A stretch of 64,000 nucleotides of DNA, from positions 248,001-312,000 of the forward strand of contig CAVWOU010000010.1 in the NCBI GenBank assembly GCA_963756745.1, read 5' to 3'. The position numbers and the translations under genes were made by a program. Below are positions 16,176 through 24,403 of the stretch, one piece after another. The notes beneath the pieces were generated by a model. That model ran no database searches, was not told where the DNA came from, and saw only the letters and a list, made by a program, of their open reading frames with translations. Source of the DNA: DASPWW01 sp963756745. Its GTDB lineage: Bacteria; Actinomycetota; Thermoleophilia; Solirubrobacterales; 70-9. The number at the start of each line of letters is the position of its first letter. Position 1 is the first letter of the stretch.

Positions 16176-16517
16176 ATGGATTCCGATTGCCCCGTCTGTC
16201 GTTGCTCGGAGATCATCTCCGGCAAGTGGACGCTTCTCGTTATTCGCGATCTCGCCGACGGGGCGCGGCGCTTCTGCGAGCTAGAGCGCTCGCTCGACGG
16301 GATCAGCCCGCGAACGCTCTCGCTCCGCCTTCGCGCGCTCGAGGAGCACGGCGTCGTGGTACGGGACACCTACCCCGAGGTGCCGCCGCGCGTCGAGTAC
16401 GCCCTGACCGAGAAGGGGCGGGCGTTGGTGCCGCTGATCGAGGACATGCGCGCCTACGGACGGGAGTGGCTGACCGACGACGCCGCCGCTCGGCCCCAGG
16501 TTCAGGCCGCGGCCTGA
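16176..16517 (+). CDS. HxlR-family winged helix regulator
   Basis: A 113-residue MarR-like regulator. It has the family N-terminus DCPVCRCSEIISGKWTLLVI with a redox-capable cysteine, then RFCELERSLDGISPRTLSLR, the recognition helix LRALEEHGVVVR, and the wing VPPRVEYALTEKGRALVPLI. HxlR proteins often sense electrophiles or aldehydes and control a divergent or adjacent gene; here candidates are the NTF2-like gene and the MFS transporter. ATG 16176 is preferred to TTG 16170 two codons earlier. Confidence 0.93.
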   Translation: MDSDCPVCRCSEIISGKWTLLVIRDLADGARRFCELERSLDGISPRTLSLRLRALEEHGVVVRDTYPEVPPRVEYALTEKGRALVPLIEDMRAYGREWLTDDAAARPQVQAAA

Positions 16518-16585
16518 ATCATTCCCGCGACGTGCGCTTGATCACTGGACCTGCCTGTCGCGGCGACGTTCGTCGCCACGCCCCA

Positions 16586-17911
16586 TCACTTGTCCGCCGT
16601 CGCGGGGTGGGCGACGGTTACATCAGCCCCACGCGTCTCGGGTAACCCGCGCAGCAGCAGGATCACGGGGGCGGCCAGCAGCCCCCCGACGACCAGCTGG
16701 AGCGAGGTGTCGACCGCTCCGGCCAGGGCGCCGATCACGAGCAGGCCAATCGACCCGCCTGCGATCTGGGCCGCGACCACGACCGAGGTGAGCGTGGCCC
16801 GCAGCTCGGTCGGGAACAGCTCCGAGAGGTACGCGTAGCCGACCGCCAGCACGGCCGCGTTGGCGCTTGCCGCGACCCAGAAGCCCGGCACGAACAGCGG
16901 CCGAACCTCGCTGAACATCATCAGGTTGGAGATAACGCCGAGCACGAGCGCGGCTGCGAGCACCGGGCGGCGACCGATGCGGTCGCTTCCGGGCCCGCCG
17001 AGCAGGAACCCGGCGAGCGCGAAAGGGCCGGCGGTGAGGATCGTCGCCGTGTAGAGGGCGTTCCACCCGTACTCGTCCTGTGCCAGGGCGGAGGAGTAGA
17101 AGAACGCGGCGGTCTGGATCGCCCCGGCGACGCCGAGCACGGTCGCGATCCGACGCAGCCGCGTTGCGTACAGCTCCGGCACGCGTGGGATCAGCCTCGG
17201 CTGAAGCCGGTCCTCGGTCTCGGCGACCGAGAACGCCGTTGTCTCCCCGAGGTTGCGGCGCAGATACGCGATCACGAGCAGCGGCGGGAGGGCGATCACG
17301 TAGAAGATCCGCCAGTCCAGCGGAGTCAGCGGGACAGCGAGAATCGCCAGAGCTGTGAGGCCGGGCCCCAGGAAGCTGATCACGCCGACAAGAGACAGCG
17401 CCGCGCCTCGGCGCTCCTTTCGCACCTCCTCCGAGATCACGACGGCGCCCAGCGAGCTCTCCGTGGCCAGAAAGACGCGGGCGACGATCTGGATCGCGAC
17501 GAACGCGACGAGCCCCCACGCAAGCGCCGTCAGGGCGGTCGCTGCGGTGAACGCCGCGATCGAGAGCAGCAACATCGTCCGCCGTCCGATCCGGTCGGCG
17601 GCGCGAAGGAGCGGGATGCTTCCAAGTGCCGCGAGGCGGATCACCGCCACGCCGACGCCGAAGAGGCCGATCGAGACCCCGAGCCCGTCGGCGATCTGCG
17701 GCGCCCCGATCGTCAGTACCGTCAGGTCGTAGACCTCGAAGAACCCGACGAACATGAGCGGCGCGAGAATGCGCCACTCGTGCGGGTTGAAGTCCGACAG
17801 CGCGCGTAGCCCGCCGCGGAGCCGGGCGAGCCCCGCGGCGCCGAGCTCGCGCGGCCCCAGCGTCGGCTCGACCGGCTCCACCGCTCCGGGGTCTGCTCCT
17901 CCACCCGCCAC
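16586..17911 (-). CDS. MFS transporter
   Basis: A 441-residue, 12-helix major facilitator. Visible signatures are the loop 2-3 motif DRIGRRTMLLLS, the central loop RRNLGETTAFSVAETEDRLQ, the repeated half-motif GSDRIGRRPVLAAAL, and YLSELFPTELRATLTSVVVA, typical of the sugar/metabolite:H+ symporter group. Substrate unknown. GTG 17911 begins a ~45-residue cytoplasmic tail before helix 1 (WRILAPLMFVGFFEVYD). It faces away from the HEPN-like gene and ends near the HxlR gene. Confidence 0.9.
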   Translation of the reverse strand: MAGGGADPGAVEPVEPTLGPRELGAAGLARLRGGLRALSDFNPHEWRILAPLMFVGFFEVYDLTVLTIGAPQIADGLGVSIGLFGVGVAVIRLAALGSIPLLRAADRIGRRTMLLLSIAAFTAATALTALAWGLVAFVAIQIVARVFLATESSLGAVVISEEVRKERRGAALSLVGVISFLGPGLTALAILAVPLTPLDWRIFYVIALPPLLVIAYLRRNLGETTAFSVAETEDRLQPRLIPRVPELYATRLRRIATVLGVAGAIQTAAFFYSSALAQDEYGWNALYTATILTAGPFALAGFLLGGPGSDRIGRRPVLAAALVLGVISNLMMFSEVRPLFVPGFWVAASANAAVLAVGYAYLSELFPTELRATLTSVVVAAQIAGGSIGLLVIGALAGAVDTSLQLVVGGLLAAPVILLLRGLPETRGADVTVAHPATADK

Positions 17912-17999
17912 GATCAGCCCACGCTATCTGCCGCGACGCTCCTGCAACTCGGCCTGCACCCGCAGGAGCACGCCGCGGCCACGAGAAGCGGAAGATCCA

Positions 18000-19733
18000 G
18001 TGCGCGAGGTCATCGTCAGAGAGAGGCTCGGGGCGCTCGCCCGCGATGCGGCCGAGTGCCTCCGAGAGCTGGTTCGCTCCGGCGAGGAGATCCCGTTCGC
18101 GGTCGCCGGGCCCGGTGACGGGTCGCCGTTCGCGCAGTACGTTCCGCAGACCGATCGCTTCGTGCGCGAGCACTGGGCGGCGGTCGCCGAGCTCGACGCG
18201 TTCGGCGAGGCATGCGCCGCGATCGGCACCCACTCGCTGGCCGCGCCGTATCTCGACTCGCTCGGGGAGCCTGTGCCGCCGAGCGGGGACCGCTGCTGCG
18301 AGGCGGCCGCGATCGCCTTCCTCGCGCGCCTCTGGGAGGGCTCACCGGACTTCTCGTTCGACGACGAGCGCATGGGGGCGTCGCTGGACGAGATCGACGG
18401 CCGCGTCGAGGCATCGGAGAGCGAGGCCGAGATCATCGCCCCGCTCGTCGGCTTCCAGATGCCCGCGAAGCGCCTCGCCCTTGCCTCGGCGACGATCGTC
18501 CGCGCCGACCTCGTCGCGGTCCCGGACGAGGTCCGTCGCTCCGAGGGAACGGGGCTTAGCGGCTTCGAGCCGCAGTTTCTCGCGGTCGTCCAGGGATCGG
18601 TCCCGCCGCACGGCGATCCCGACACGGACGGCCGGCCCAGCGGCGGGAACGCGCCCGGCGCCGCGCTCCGTGAGCTCGTATCCACTCTGCGGCTGTTCAA
18701 GCCCGGGAGTGTCGGGCTCGGCCCGTACGCATGGGCGCACACTCCCGGCGATCGCTGGCGACGTCTCGGGACCGGCTCGGCGCCGCCGCGGCGCGGCCGC
18801 TACCGGCTGACCGAGCATGAGCTCGGCGACCTCGCGTCGCTCTCGCGCGCGATCGGGAGCAGCCCGACCCAGCTCCGCGACTCCCCGGTGGACCGACCCG
18901 GCGCGGCCGGGACGCTCCCCAGAGCGATCTCGCGCTTCGAGGCGGGTCTCGAGCGCCAGACGCCGCTCGAGGCGATGAGCGACTACATCCTCACCCTGCG
19001 CTGCCTGCTCGAGGGTGCCGGCGCGGCCGATGTCGGTGTGCCCATGCGGGTCGCGGCCCTGTGCGCCGAGCCCGCCGAACGCCCGGCCGTCAAGGATCAG
19101 ATCGCGCGCGCGGTCGACCTCGAACGCGCCGTGGTACGCGGCGAGCTGCCGGGCGAAGAGAACGGCGCGCGGCCGCTCGAGCTCGTCGCCGAGATCGAGG
19201 ACCGCGCGCGGTCGCTGCTCAGGATGCTCGCCCGAGGGGAGCTGGGAGCCGACCCGCGCGCCGCCGCGGACGAGGCGCTGCTCGCGGATGGGCTCTCGGT
19301 CGGCGAGGGCGCATCCGACGTGCGCGGATCCACGGCAGAGTGGGGGGAAATCGAGCTTTCAGTCGATGTGCCCGCCCCAGACCCGGTCGCCCCCGGACGC
19401 GAAGCGGAGGAGGCGACCGGCATTCATTTGCAGGAGACGCCGGACGAACCGCCAACCAGGGTCCTCATGGGCACTGAAACCAACACTCAGCACGAACCGC
19501 CGGCCGCGAACGATGCCGACGCTCAGCCCCCCGATTGGCTCAGCGAGGTCGACTCACGCGGCGACACGCTCGACTGGCCCGAACGCCCCGAGGCGCTAAA
19601 GCTGCTCGACCGGCGGCCCGCCGAGCGCGAGCGCGCCCGCAAGCGCGTCCGCCATCTATTCCCGCGCCCCGAGACGACCGAGTGGCGCGTCGCCGAGCTC
19701 CAGTACGAGCGGCGCCGCGCAAGCCGCGTCTAG
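18000..19733 (+). CDS. Large hypothetical protein with a HEPN/Apea-like region
   Basis: A 577-residue soluble protein. The N-terminal half has no recognisable domain. Around residues 300-400 there is a helical segment (ISRFEAGLERQTPLEAMSDY, then ILTLRCLLEGAGAAD, MRVAALCAEPAERPAVKDQI, RAVDLERAVVRGE) in the order seen in Apea-type HEPN domains: RF-x-A, a long helix with LE-LL, then the R-x-V-V-x-G end instead of the RNase R-x4-6-H. The C-terminus is acidic and disordered, then ends in a basic tail. GTG 18000 starts a plausible helix. The gene converges on the ArsA pair with a 4-bp overlap. Function unknown. Confidence 0.65.
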   Translation: MREVIVRERLGALARDAAECLRELVRSGEEIPFAVAGPGDGSPFAQYVPQTDRFVREHWAAVAELDAFGEACAAIGTHSLAAPYLDSLGEPVPPSGDRCCEAAAIAFLARLWEGSPDFSFDDERMGASLDEIDGRVEASESEAEIIAPLVGFQMPAKRLALASATIVRADLVAVPDEVRRSEGTGLSGFEPQFLAVVQGSVPPHGDPDTDGRPSGGNAPGAALRELVSTLRLFKPGSVGLGPYAWAHTPGDRWRRLGTGSAPPRRGRYRLTEHELGDLASLSRAIGSSPTQLRDSPVDRPGAAGTLPRAISRFEAGLERQTPLEAMSDYILTLRCLLEGAGAADVGVPMRVAALCAEPAERPAVKDQIARAVDLERAVVRGELPGEENGARPLELVAEIEDRARSLLRMLARGELGADPRAAADEALLADGLSVGEGASDVRGSTAEWGEIELSVDVPAPDPVAPGREAEEATGIHLQETPDEPPTRVLMGTETNTQHEPPAANDADAQPPDWLSEVDSRGDTLDWPERPEALKLLDRRPAERERARKRVRHLFPRPETTEWRVAELQYERRRASRV

Positions 19734-20881
19734 CGGGACGCTGCGAGCGCTTCGCGCTCGGGCTCGGTGGCGAACAGGTAGCGGTTGATCTCCATCAACC
19801 CGGGGAGGTCGTGCACGTCCTCGTCGAGGTAGGGGACCTGGATCACCGGCCTCGCGCGGAGCTCGGCCCGGAGCCGCTCGATGTTGCGACGGTCGCGCCG
19901 CGCCAGTGCCCTGTGGTCGGCGAGGCTCGCGGCGGCGCGGGTCGCGAGGTCCTCGTCCCCGAGCGCCTCGATCAGCTCGCCGACGACGTCCTCGTCCGGA
20001 CCGATCTCGTACTCGCTTTCGAAATGGACCTTGTTGACGACGACTCCCTCGAACGGGAGCTTCGCCTCGATGAGCTTGCGATGGAAGTACACGGCCTCCT
20101 CGATCGGCTCCCCCTGCGGCCCGCACACAACTAGAAACGCGGTCTGCCGGTCGGCAAGTAGCTCGTTGACCCGCTTCGCGCGCTCCTGGAAGCCGCCCAC
20201 CATTCCGCTGAACGCCTGGAAGAACTCGGAGATGTCCTCGAGCAGGTCGACGCCCGTGAGGCGGCGCAGGATCGAGAACATCATCGAAGTGCCGCGGCCG
20301 AACAGCTTCATCCCGAGCCCGGTCGGGCGCATGAAGACTTGGAGCGAGCGCCCTTCGATGAACTGGGTGAGGCGGCGCGGCGCGTCGAGGAAGTCGAGCG
20401 CGTCGCGGGTCGGAGGCGTGTCGAGGACGAGCAGGTCGTAGCGGTCCTCCTGGTGGAGCTCGAACAGCCTCTCCATCGCCATGTACTCCTGAGAGCCCGC
20501 GAGCGCGTTCGAGAGCTGCTTGTAGATCCGGTTCTCGAGGATGCGGTCCCGTGTCTCTTCGTCGGGGGCGTGCTTCGCGATCACCTCGTCGAATGTCGCC
20601 TTCGCGTCGAGCATCATCGCCCACAGCTCGCCGCCACCTTCGCGGCCCCCGTTCTCGAGCGCGGTGTCCACGCGCCGCTCGACGTTGCCGAGCTCGGGCA
20701 GTCCGAGCGAGTCGGCGAGCCGCTTCGCCGGGTCGATCGTCAGCACGGCGACCTTCTTGCCGCGCGCGGCCATCCCCGCCGCGATCGCCGCCGAGGCGGT
20801 CGTCTTGCCGACCCCGCCGGATCCCGCGCAGATGCACACTTTCTTGCCCTCGAGGAGATCGGCGACGCCGGCCACCGTCAC
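19730..20881 (-). CDS. ArsA/Get3-like ATPase (second of pair)
   Basis: A 383-residue P-loop ATPase. It has deviant Walker A GSGGVGKTT (residues 20-28), switch region VAVLTIDPAKRLADSLGLPE, and the Walker B-like RYDLLVLDTPPTRDALDFLD. It lacks arsenite-binding cysteines of ArsA and any partner ArsB, so arsenite export is unlikely. Paired genes of this type occur across actinobacteria (the mycobacterial Rv3679/Rv3680 kind) and are thought to form a Get3-like heterodimer. Its ATG overlaps the stop of the upstream paralogue by 4 bases. Confidence 0.9.
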   Translation of the reverse strand: MTVAGVADLLEGKKVCICAGSGGVGKTTASAAIAAGMAARGKKVAVLTIDPAKRLADSLGLPELGNVERRVDTALENGGREGGGELWAMMLDAKATFDEVIAKHAPDEETRDRILENRIYKQLSNALAGSQEYMAMERLFELHQEDRYDLLVLDTPPTRDALDFLDAPRRLTQFIEGRSLQVFMRPTGLGMKLFGRGTSMMFSILRRLTGVDLLEDISEFFQAFSGMVGGFQERAKRVNELLADRQTAFLVVCGPQGEPIEEAVYFHRKLIEAKLPFEGVVVNKVHFESEYEIGPDEDVVGELIEALGDEDLATRAAASLADHRALARRDRRNIERLRAELRARPVIQVPYLDEDVHDLPGLMEINRYLFATEPEREALAASR

Positions 20882-21795
20882 GCCACCTCCGCCGCCAGGC
20901 GCTCGAGCCCGACCACGCCGAGCTGTGGCTCGAAGATGAAGGGGAGAGCCTCGACTGGAGTCCTCACGAGCTCTTCGAGGCGCGCTAGCTGCGCGCGGTG
21001 AGCGGTCGCGCGGCGTCGCTCGCTGAGCGCAGCCCGCACGGCGCCGCGCGCGCCGCCCTCGACGGACGCAGAGACACCTCGCAGGCGCTCGGCTTCGTCG
21101 TCGGAGATGCGCTCGGGGTACATGCCGTTCATGTACACGCGGTCGACGGCGACCCCGACCTCCTCGGTGAGCTCGCGCTCGAGCAGCTCCGACTCGTTCA
21201 CCGCCATCTCCTCGGGAAGCGAGACGATCGCGGCGCCAGTCTGCCTGGCGTCCGTGATGAATGCGCCGATCGCCTCGGCCTGGGCGTGGATCGGTCCGAC
21301 GCGCGCGATCGAGGCGAATGTGCGCGGCGTTTGCATGAAGCCGATCCCGTGGCCGGTGGCCGGGGCATCGACGAGGACCAGGTCGTACTTGCGCGCCCTG
21401 CGAACCTTGCGGTCGAGCTGAGCGAGCTCCCAGATCTTCCCGATCGTGAGTAGCTCCTTGAGCCCGGGCGTCGCGGCGGTCAGGTAGGTGAACACGCGGC
21501 TGCGCGACACCATCTCACCCATCGCCCGGACCGGCGCCTGAATCATCAGGTACTCGCGCAGGGCGCGGTCGGGATCGATCGAGATCGTCCACAGGTTCTC
21601 CCGCATCTCGACCTCGTGGAAGCCGACCTCGGCGCGTCTGAAGACCCGCGACGCGTGCTCCTGCAGGCCGACCTCGCACACGATCGTCCGCATTCCGCGC
21701 TCCGACGCCGCGAGGCCGAGCGCGAGCGCGACGGTCGACTTGCCGACCCCGCCCTTTCCGGTCACGAACAGCAGGCGTTTGTCCAGCAGCTCCAT
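20878..21795 (-). CDS. ArsA/Get3-like ATPase (first of pair)
   Basis: A 305-residue P-loop ATPase with deviant Walker A VTGKGGVGKSTVALALGLAA at the N-terminus and KYDLVLVDAPATGHGIGFMQ as the Walker B-like nucleotide-hydrolysis region. Shorter than its partner. ATG 21795 (MELLDKRLLFVTGKGG) is chosen over an upstream in-frame ATG because the P-loop should be close to the N-terminus. Translationally coupled to the downstream ArsA gene and divergent from parA-ftsZ by ~210 bp, so the ATPases may be co-regulated. Confidence 0.9.
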   Translation of the reverse strand: MELLDKRLLFVTGKGGVGKSTVALALGLAASERGMRTIVCEVGLQEHASRVFRRAEVGFHEVEMRENLWTISIDPDRALREYLMIQAPVRAMGEMVSRSRVFTYLTAATPGLKELLTIGKIWELAQLDRKVRRARKYDLVLVDAPATGHGIGFMQTPRTFASIARVGPIHAQAEAIGAFITDARQTGAAIVSLPEEMAVNESELLERELTEEVGVAVDRVYMNGMYPERISDDEAERLRGVSASVEGGARGAVRAALSERRRATAHRAQLARLEELVRTPVEALPFIFEPQLGVVGLERLAAEVA

Positions 21796-21858
21796 CCAGA
21801 CATTATTCCCGCGATCTGCTCCGCTCCCGCTGGGGGAGGCGCCGCGAAGCGACGCCGA

Positions 21859-21959
21859 GGGGGCGAAGCCCCCGTGCACTCACACAACCGGCAGCCTTGC
21901 TCGCTCGCTCCCGCGTCCGCGATCGCGGGTTGGGTTTGTCCGGCGGGCTTGCAAGGCTG
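21859..21959. promoter_or_regulatory. Structured divergent region between arsA pair and parA
   Basis: The 211-bp gap holds a perfect hairpin GGGGGC/GCCCCC (21859-21873) and a nested structure: outer arms CAGCCTTGC 21892-21900 / GCAAGGCTG 21951-21959 and inner arms CCCGCG 21910-21915 / CGCGGG 21924-21929. The nested structure would sit in the parA leader. No promoter consensus stands out. Confidence 0.45.
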
Positions 21960-22006
21960 GCCGGGCGGGAGGAAACCGAGCGCGGCGTGCGAATACGCCT
22001 CATCAG

Positions 22007-22965
22007 ATGGGAATTTCGCTGTTTGGATACGGCTCGGCCGTGAAGCGCGGCCGGGAGCGCGTCGCCCAAAGCGACGGAGCCGCCGCCGTGGAGGAGGCCG
22101 AGCGCCTGACCCCCGAGGAGGCGATCGCGCCGACCCGCGATTCCGACCAGCAGTTCGAAGAAGGGCAAGCAAGGAGGAGGGCAAGGGAGGCGCCTCGGGG
22201 AAGGGCGGAGGGGCGACGACGATCGCGTTCGCGAACCAGAAGGGCGGCGTGGCGAAGACGACCACCACGTTGAACCTCGCGGTCGCGTTCAAGGAGTCAG
22301 GACACAGCGTTCTCGCGGTCGACCTCGACCCCCAGGGAAACCTCACGATGAGCCAGGGGGTCGACCCCGACAAGGTCGAAAAGAGCATGTTCGACGTGCT
22401 CGTCGAGCGCATCCCGATCAGCGAGGTGATCCAGTCGCGTGAGATCGACCTCGCGGTCGCCTCGATCGACCTCGCCGGCGCCGAGATCGCGATGAGCACG
22501 CAGATCGGGCGCGAGCGGGCGCTTCAGAAGGCTCTCGCGGAGGTCGAGGGCAACTACGACTTCGTGTGCATCGACACCCCGCCGAGCCTCGGCTTGCTGA
22601 CGATCAACGCTCTTACCGCCGCCGACAAGGTCATTGTTCCGGTCCAGTGCGAGTACCTGTCGATGCGTGGGCTCGTCCAGCTGCAGAACACCCTCCAGAT
22701 GATCCGCGAGAACCTCAACCCCGACGTGAAGCTCGAGGGCATCCTGCCGACGATGCTCGATTCCCGGACCGTGCACGCCAAGGAGGCGGTCGAGATCCTC
22801 GAGGAGAACTTCGGCGACCTGGTCTTCAAGTCCCGCATCCGCAAGACGATCAAGTTCGCCGAGGCCCCTGTCCGTGGTACCTCCGTGCTGAAATACGATC
22901 CGAAGGGGAATGCCGCCCAGTACTACAGGGACCTTGCGAAGGAGGTCCTGAAAAATGGCGCGTAG
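22007..22965 (+). CDS. parA: ParA-family ATPase coupled to ftsZ (frame change in N-terminal linker)
   Basis: About 319 residues after correction. ATG 22007 opens MGISLFGYGSAVKRGRERV and a ~50-residue acidic linker ending DSDQQFE. About 22158-22190 the frame changes by one base, then the ATPase continues: ATTIAFANQKGGVAKTTTTL (deviant Walker A), LAVDLDPQGN, and FVCIDTPPSLGLLTINAL (Walker B and switch). No start codon exists in the ATPase frame near the P-loop, which supports the frame change. Its stop lies inside ftsZ (11-bp overlap), so the two are translationally coupled. No parB and no parS-like site are nearby, so this is not the chromosome-segregation ParA locus. Confidence 0.88.
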
Positions 22966-24403
22966 CAAGCGCGCGAGCATGCGCGAGGGACCGCTTGCGG
23001 ACCTCTTCCGGTCGACCGTGGACGATGGAGCCGAGCCCGAGACCCAGCAGGTGGACCCTGCCGCCAACGGGGAGGTCCCCGACGCATCCGTCGACGGGGT
23101 CGACGTCGAGCCCCAGGAGCCCGCGGCCCCGGACGACGTGACGGTGTACCGGGTGGAGGACGCCGTGGAGGATGAGCGCCCCGATACCCCCGAGCCGCCC
23201 GGCAAGGAGCGGCTGCGCGACATCCTGATCGAGAACGAGGAGGACAACAAGCCGGCCTACGGTCGGCGCGATCCCCAGCCCGGGTCCGGGCCCGGACGCG
23301 GCTTTGCTTCGCTCGACGCCCCGGTTCCCGTGATCCGCGTGATTGGCGTCGGGGGGGCGGGCGTGAACGCGGTCAACCGGATGATCGACGCCGGGATCTC
23401 GGGCGCCGAGTTCCTCGCCATCAACACGGACCTTCAGTCGCTGCAGCAGAGCACCGCAGACGTCACCGTCCACATCGGCGGCGAGGTGACCCGTGGGCTC
23501 GGGTCGGGCTCCGACCCCACGCTCGGCTACAAGGCGGCGTTCGAGGAGCAGGACAAGATCAAGCGCCTGCTCAAGGGCTCCGACATGGTGTTCGTGACCG
23601 CCGGCGTGGGCGGAGGGACCGGAACCGGCGCGGCGCCCGTCATCTCCCGCCTCGCCAAGACGATCGGCGCGCTCACCGTCGGAATCGTGACGCGGCCGTT
23701 CGCGTTCGAGGGAACGCGGCGCGCGAACCAGGCCGAGGAGGGGATCGAGGCGCTCGGCAACGAGGTCGACACGCTGATCGTGATTCCCAACGAGCGCCTC
23801 CTGTCGGTCCTGTCGCGCAATACGTCGATGATCGAGGCCTTCCGGGTCGCCGACGACGTGCTTCGGCAGGGCGTGCAGGGGATCGCCGATCTGGTCACGC
23901 TCCCGGCGCTGATCAACCTCGACTTCGCCGACGTCCGCACCACGATGCGCGACGCCGGCAACGCGATCCTCGGGATCGGGATGGGTACGGGCGACGGCCG
24001 CGCGGTGTACGCGGCCGAGCGGGCGATCTCGTCGCCGATCCTCGACCAGTCCGTCGACGGGGCGCGGTCGATCCTGCTCTCGATCACGGGTGGCGACGAC
24101 CTCTCGCTGGTCGAGGTCAGCGAGGCCGCGCGCGTGGTCCAGGAGGCCGCCCACCCGGACGCCAACATCATCTTCGGCGCCAACATCGACGAGGAGCTTC
24201 AGGAGCAGGTCTGGGTGACGGTGATCGCGACGCGGTTCGACGGCCGCGGCCGGCGTGCCGACCGGAGCGCGACCGGATCGAGTCGCGGAACCGGGGGTCC
24301 CAGGCCGAGCCTCGAGAGCAAGCGCGACCGTCCGCCCTCCCCCGACGAGGTCCGCCCGCGCGATCTCGACATCGACGCTCCGGAGTTCGAACCGAGCAGA
24401 TAG
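22955..24403 (+). CDS. ftsZ: FtsZ with a ~125-residue N-terminal extension
   Basis: A 482-residue tubulin-like GTPase. The core begins about residue 126: VIRVIGVGGAGVNAVNRMID, the tubulin signature VGGGTGTGAAPVIS, and the T7 catalytic loop LINLDFADVRTTM are all intact, so it should polymerise and hydrolyse GTP. The C-terminus DLDIDAPEFEPSR resembles the conserved partner-binding peptide. The N-terminal extension is unusual: a basic start MARSKRASMREGPLADLFRS, then a long acidic, Pro-rich disordered segment. Typical FtsZ has ~10 residues there. It is co-translated with parA. None of the usual division and cell-wall (dcw) neighbours is present, so a second ftsZ elsewhere is possible. Confidence 0.94.
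   Translation: MARSKRASMREGPLADLFRSTVDDGAEPETQQVDPAANGEVPDASVDGVDVEPQEPAAPDDVTVYRVEDAVEDERPDTPEPPGKERLRDILIENEEDNKPAYGRRDPQPGSGPGRGFASLDAPVPVIRVIGVGGAGVNAVNRMIDAGISGAEFLAINTDLQSLQQSTADVTVHIGGEVTRGLGSGSDPTLGYKAAFEEQDKIKRLLKGSDMVFVTAGVGGGTGTGAAPVISRLAKTIGALTVGIVTRPFAFEGTRRANQAEEGIEALGNEVDTLIVIPNERLLSVLSRNTSMIEAFRVADDVLRQGVQGIADLVTLPALINLDFADVRTTMRDAGNAILGIGMGTGDGRAVYAAERAISSPILDQSVDGARSILLSITGGDDLSLVEVSEAARVVQEAAHPDANIIFGANIDEELQEQVWVTVIATRFDGRGRRADRSATGSSRGTGGPRPSLESKRDRPPSPDEVRPRDLDIDAPEFEPSR

Noticed and set aside
19730..21795. Arsenite-export ATPase pair
   Set aside because: The arsenite-binding cysteines and an ArsB or ArsD partner are missing.
22007..24403. Plasmid-type TubZ/ParA partition module
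   Set aside because: The tubulin-like protein has FtsZ-specific core motifs and a C-terminal peptide like FtsZ; no centromere repeats or replication genes are present.
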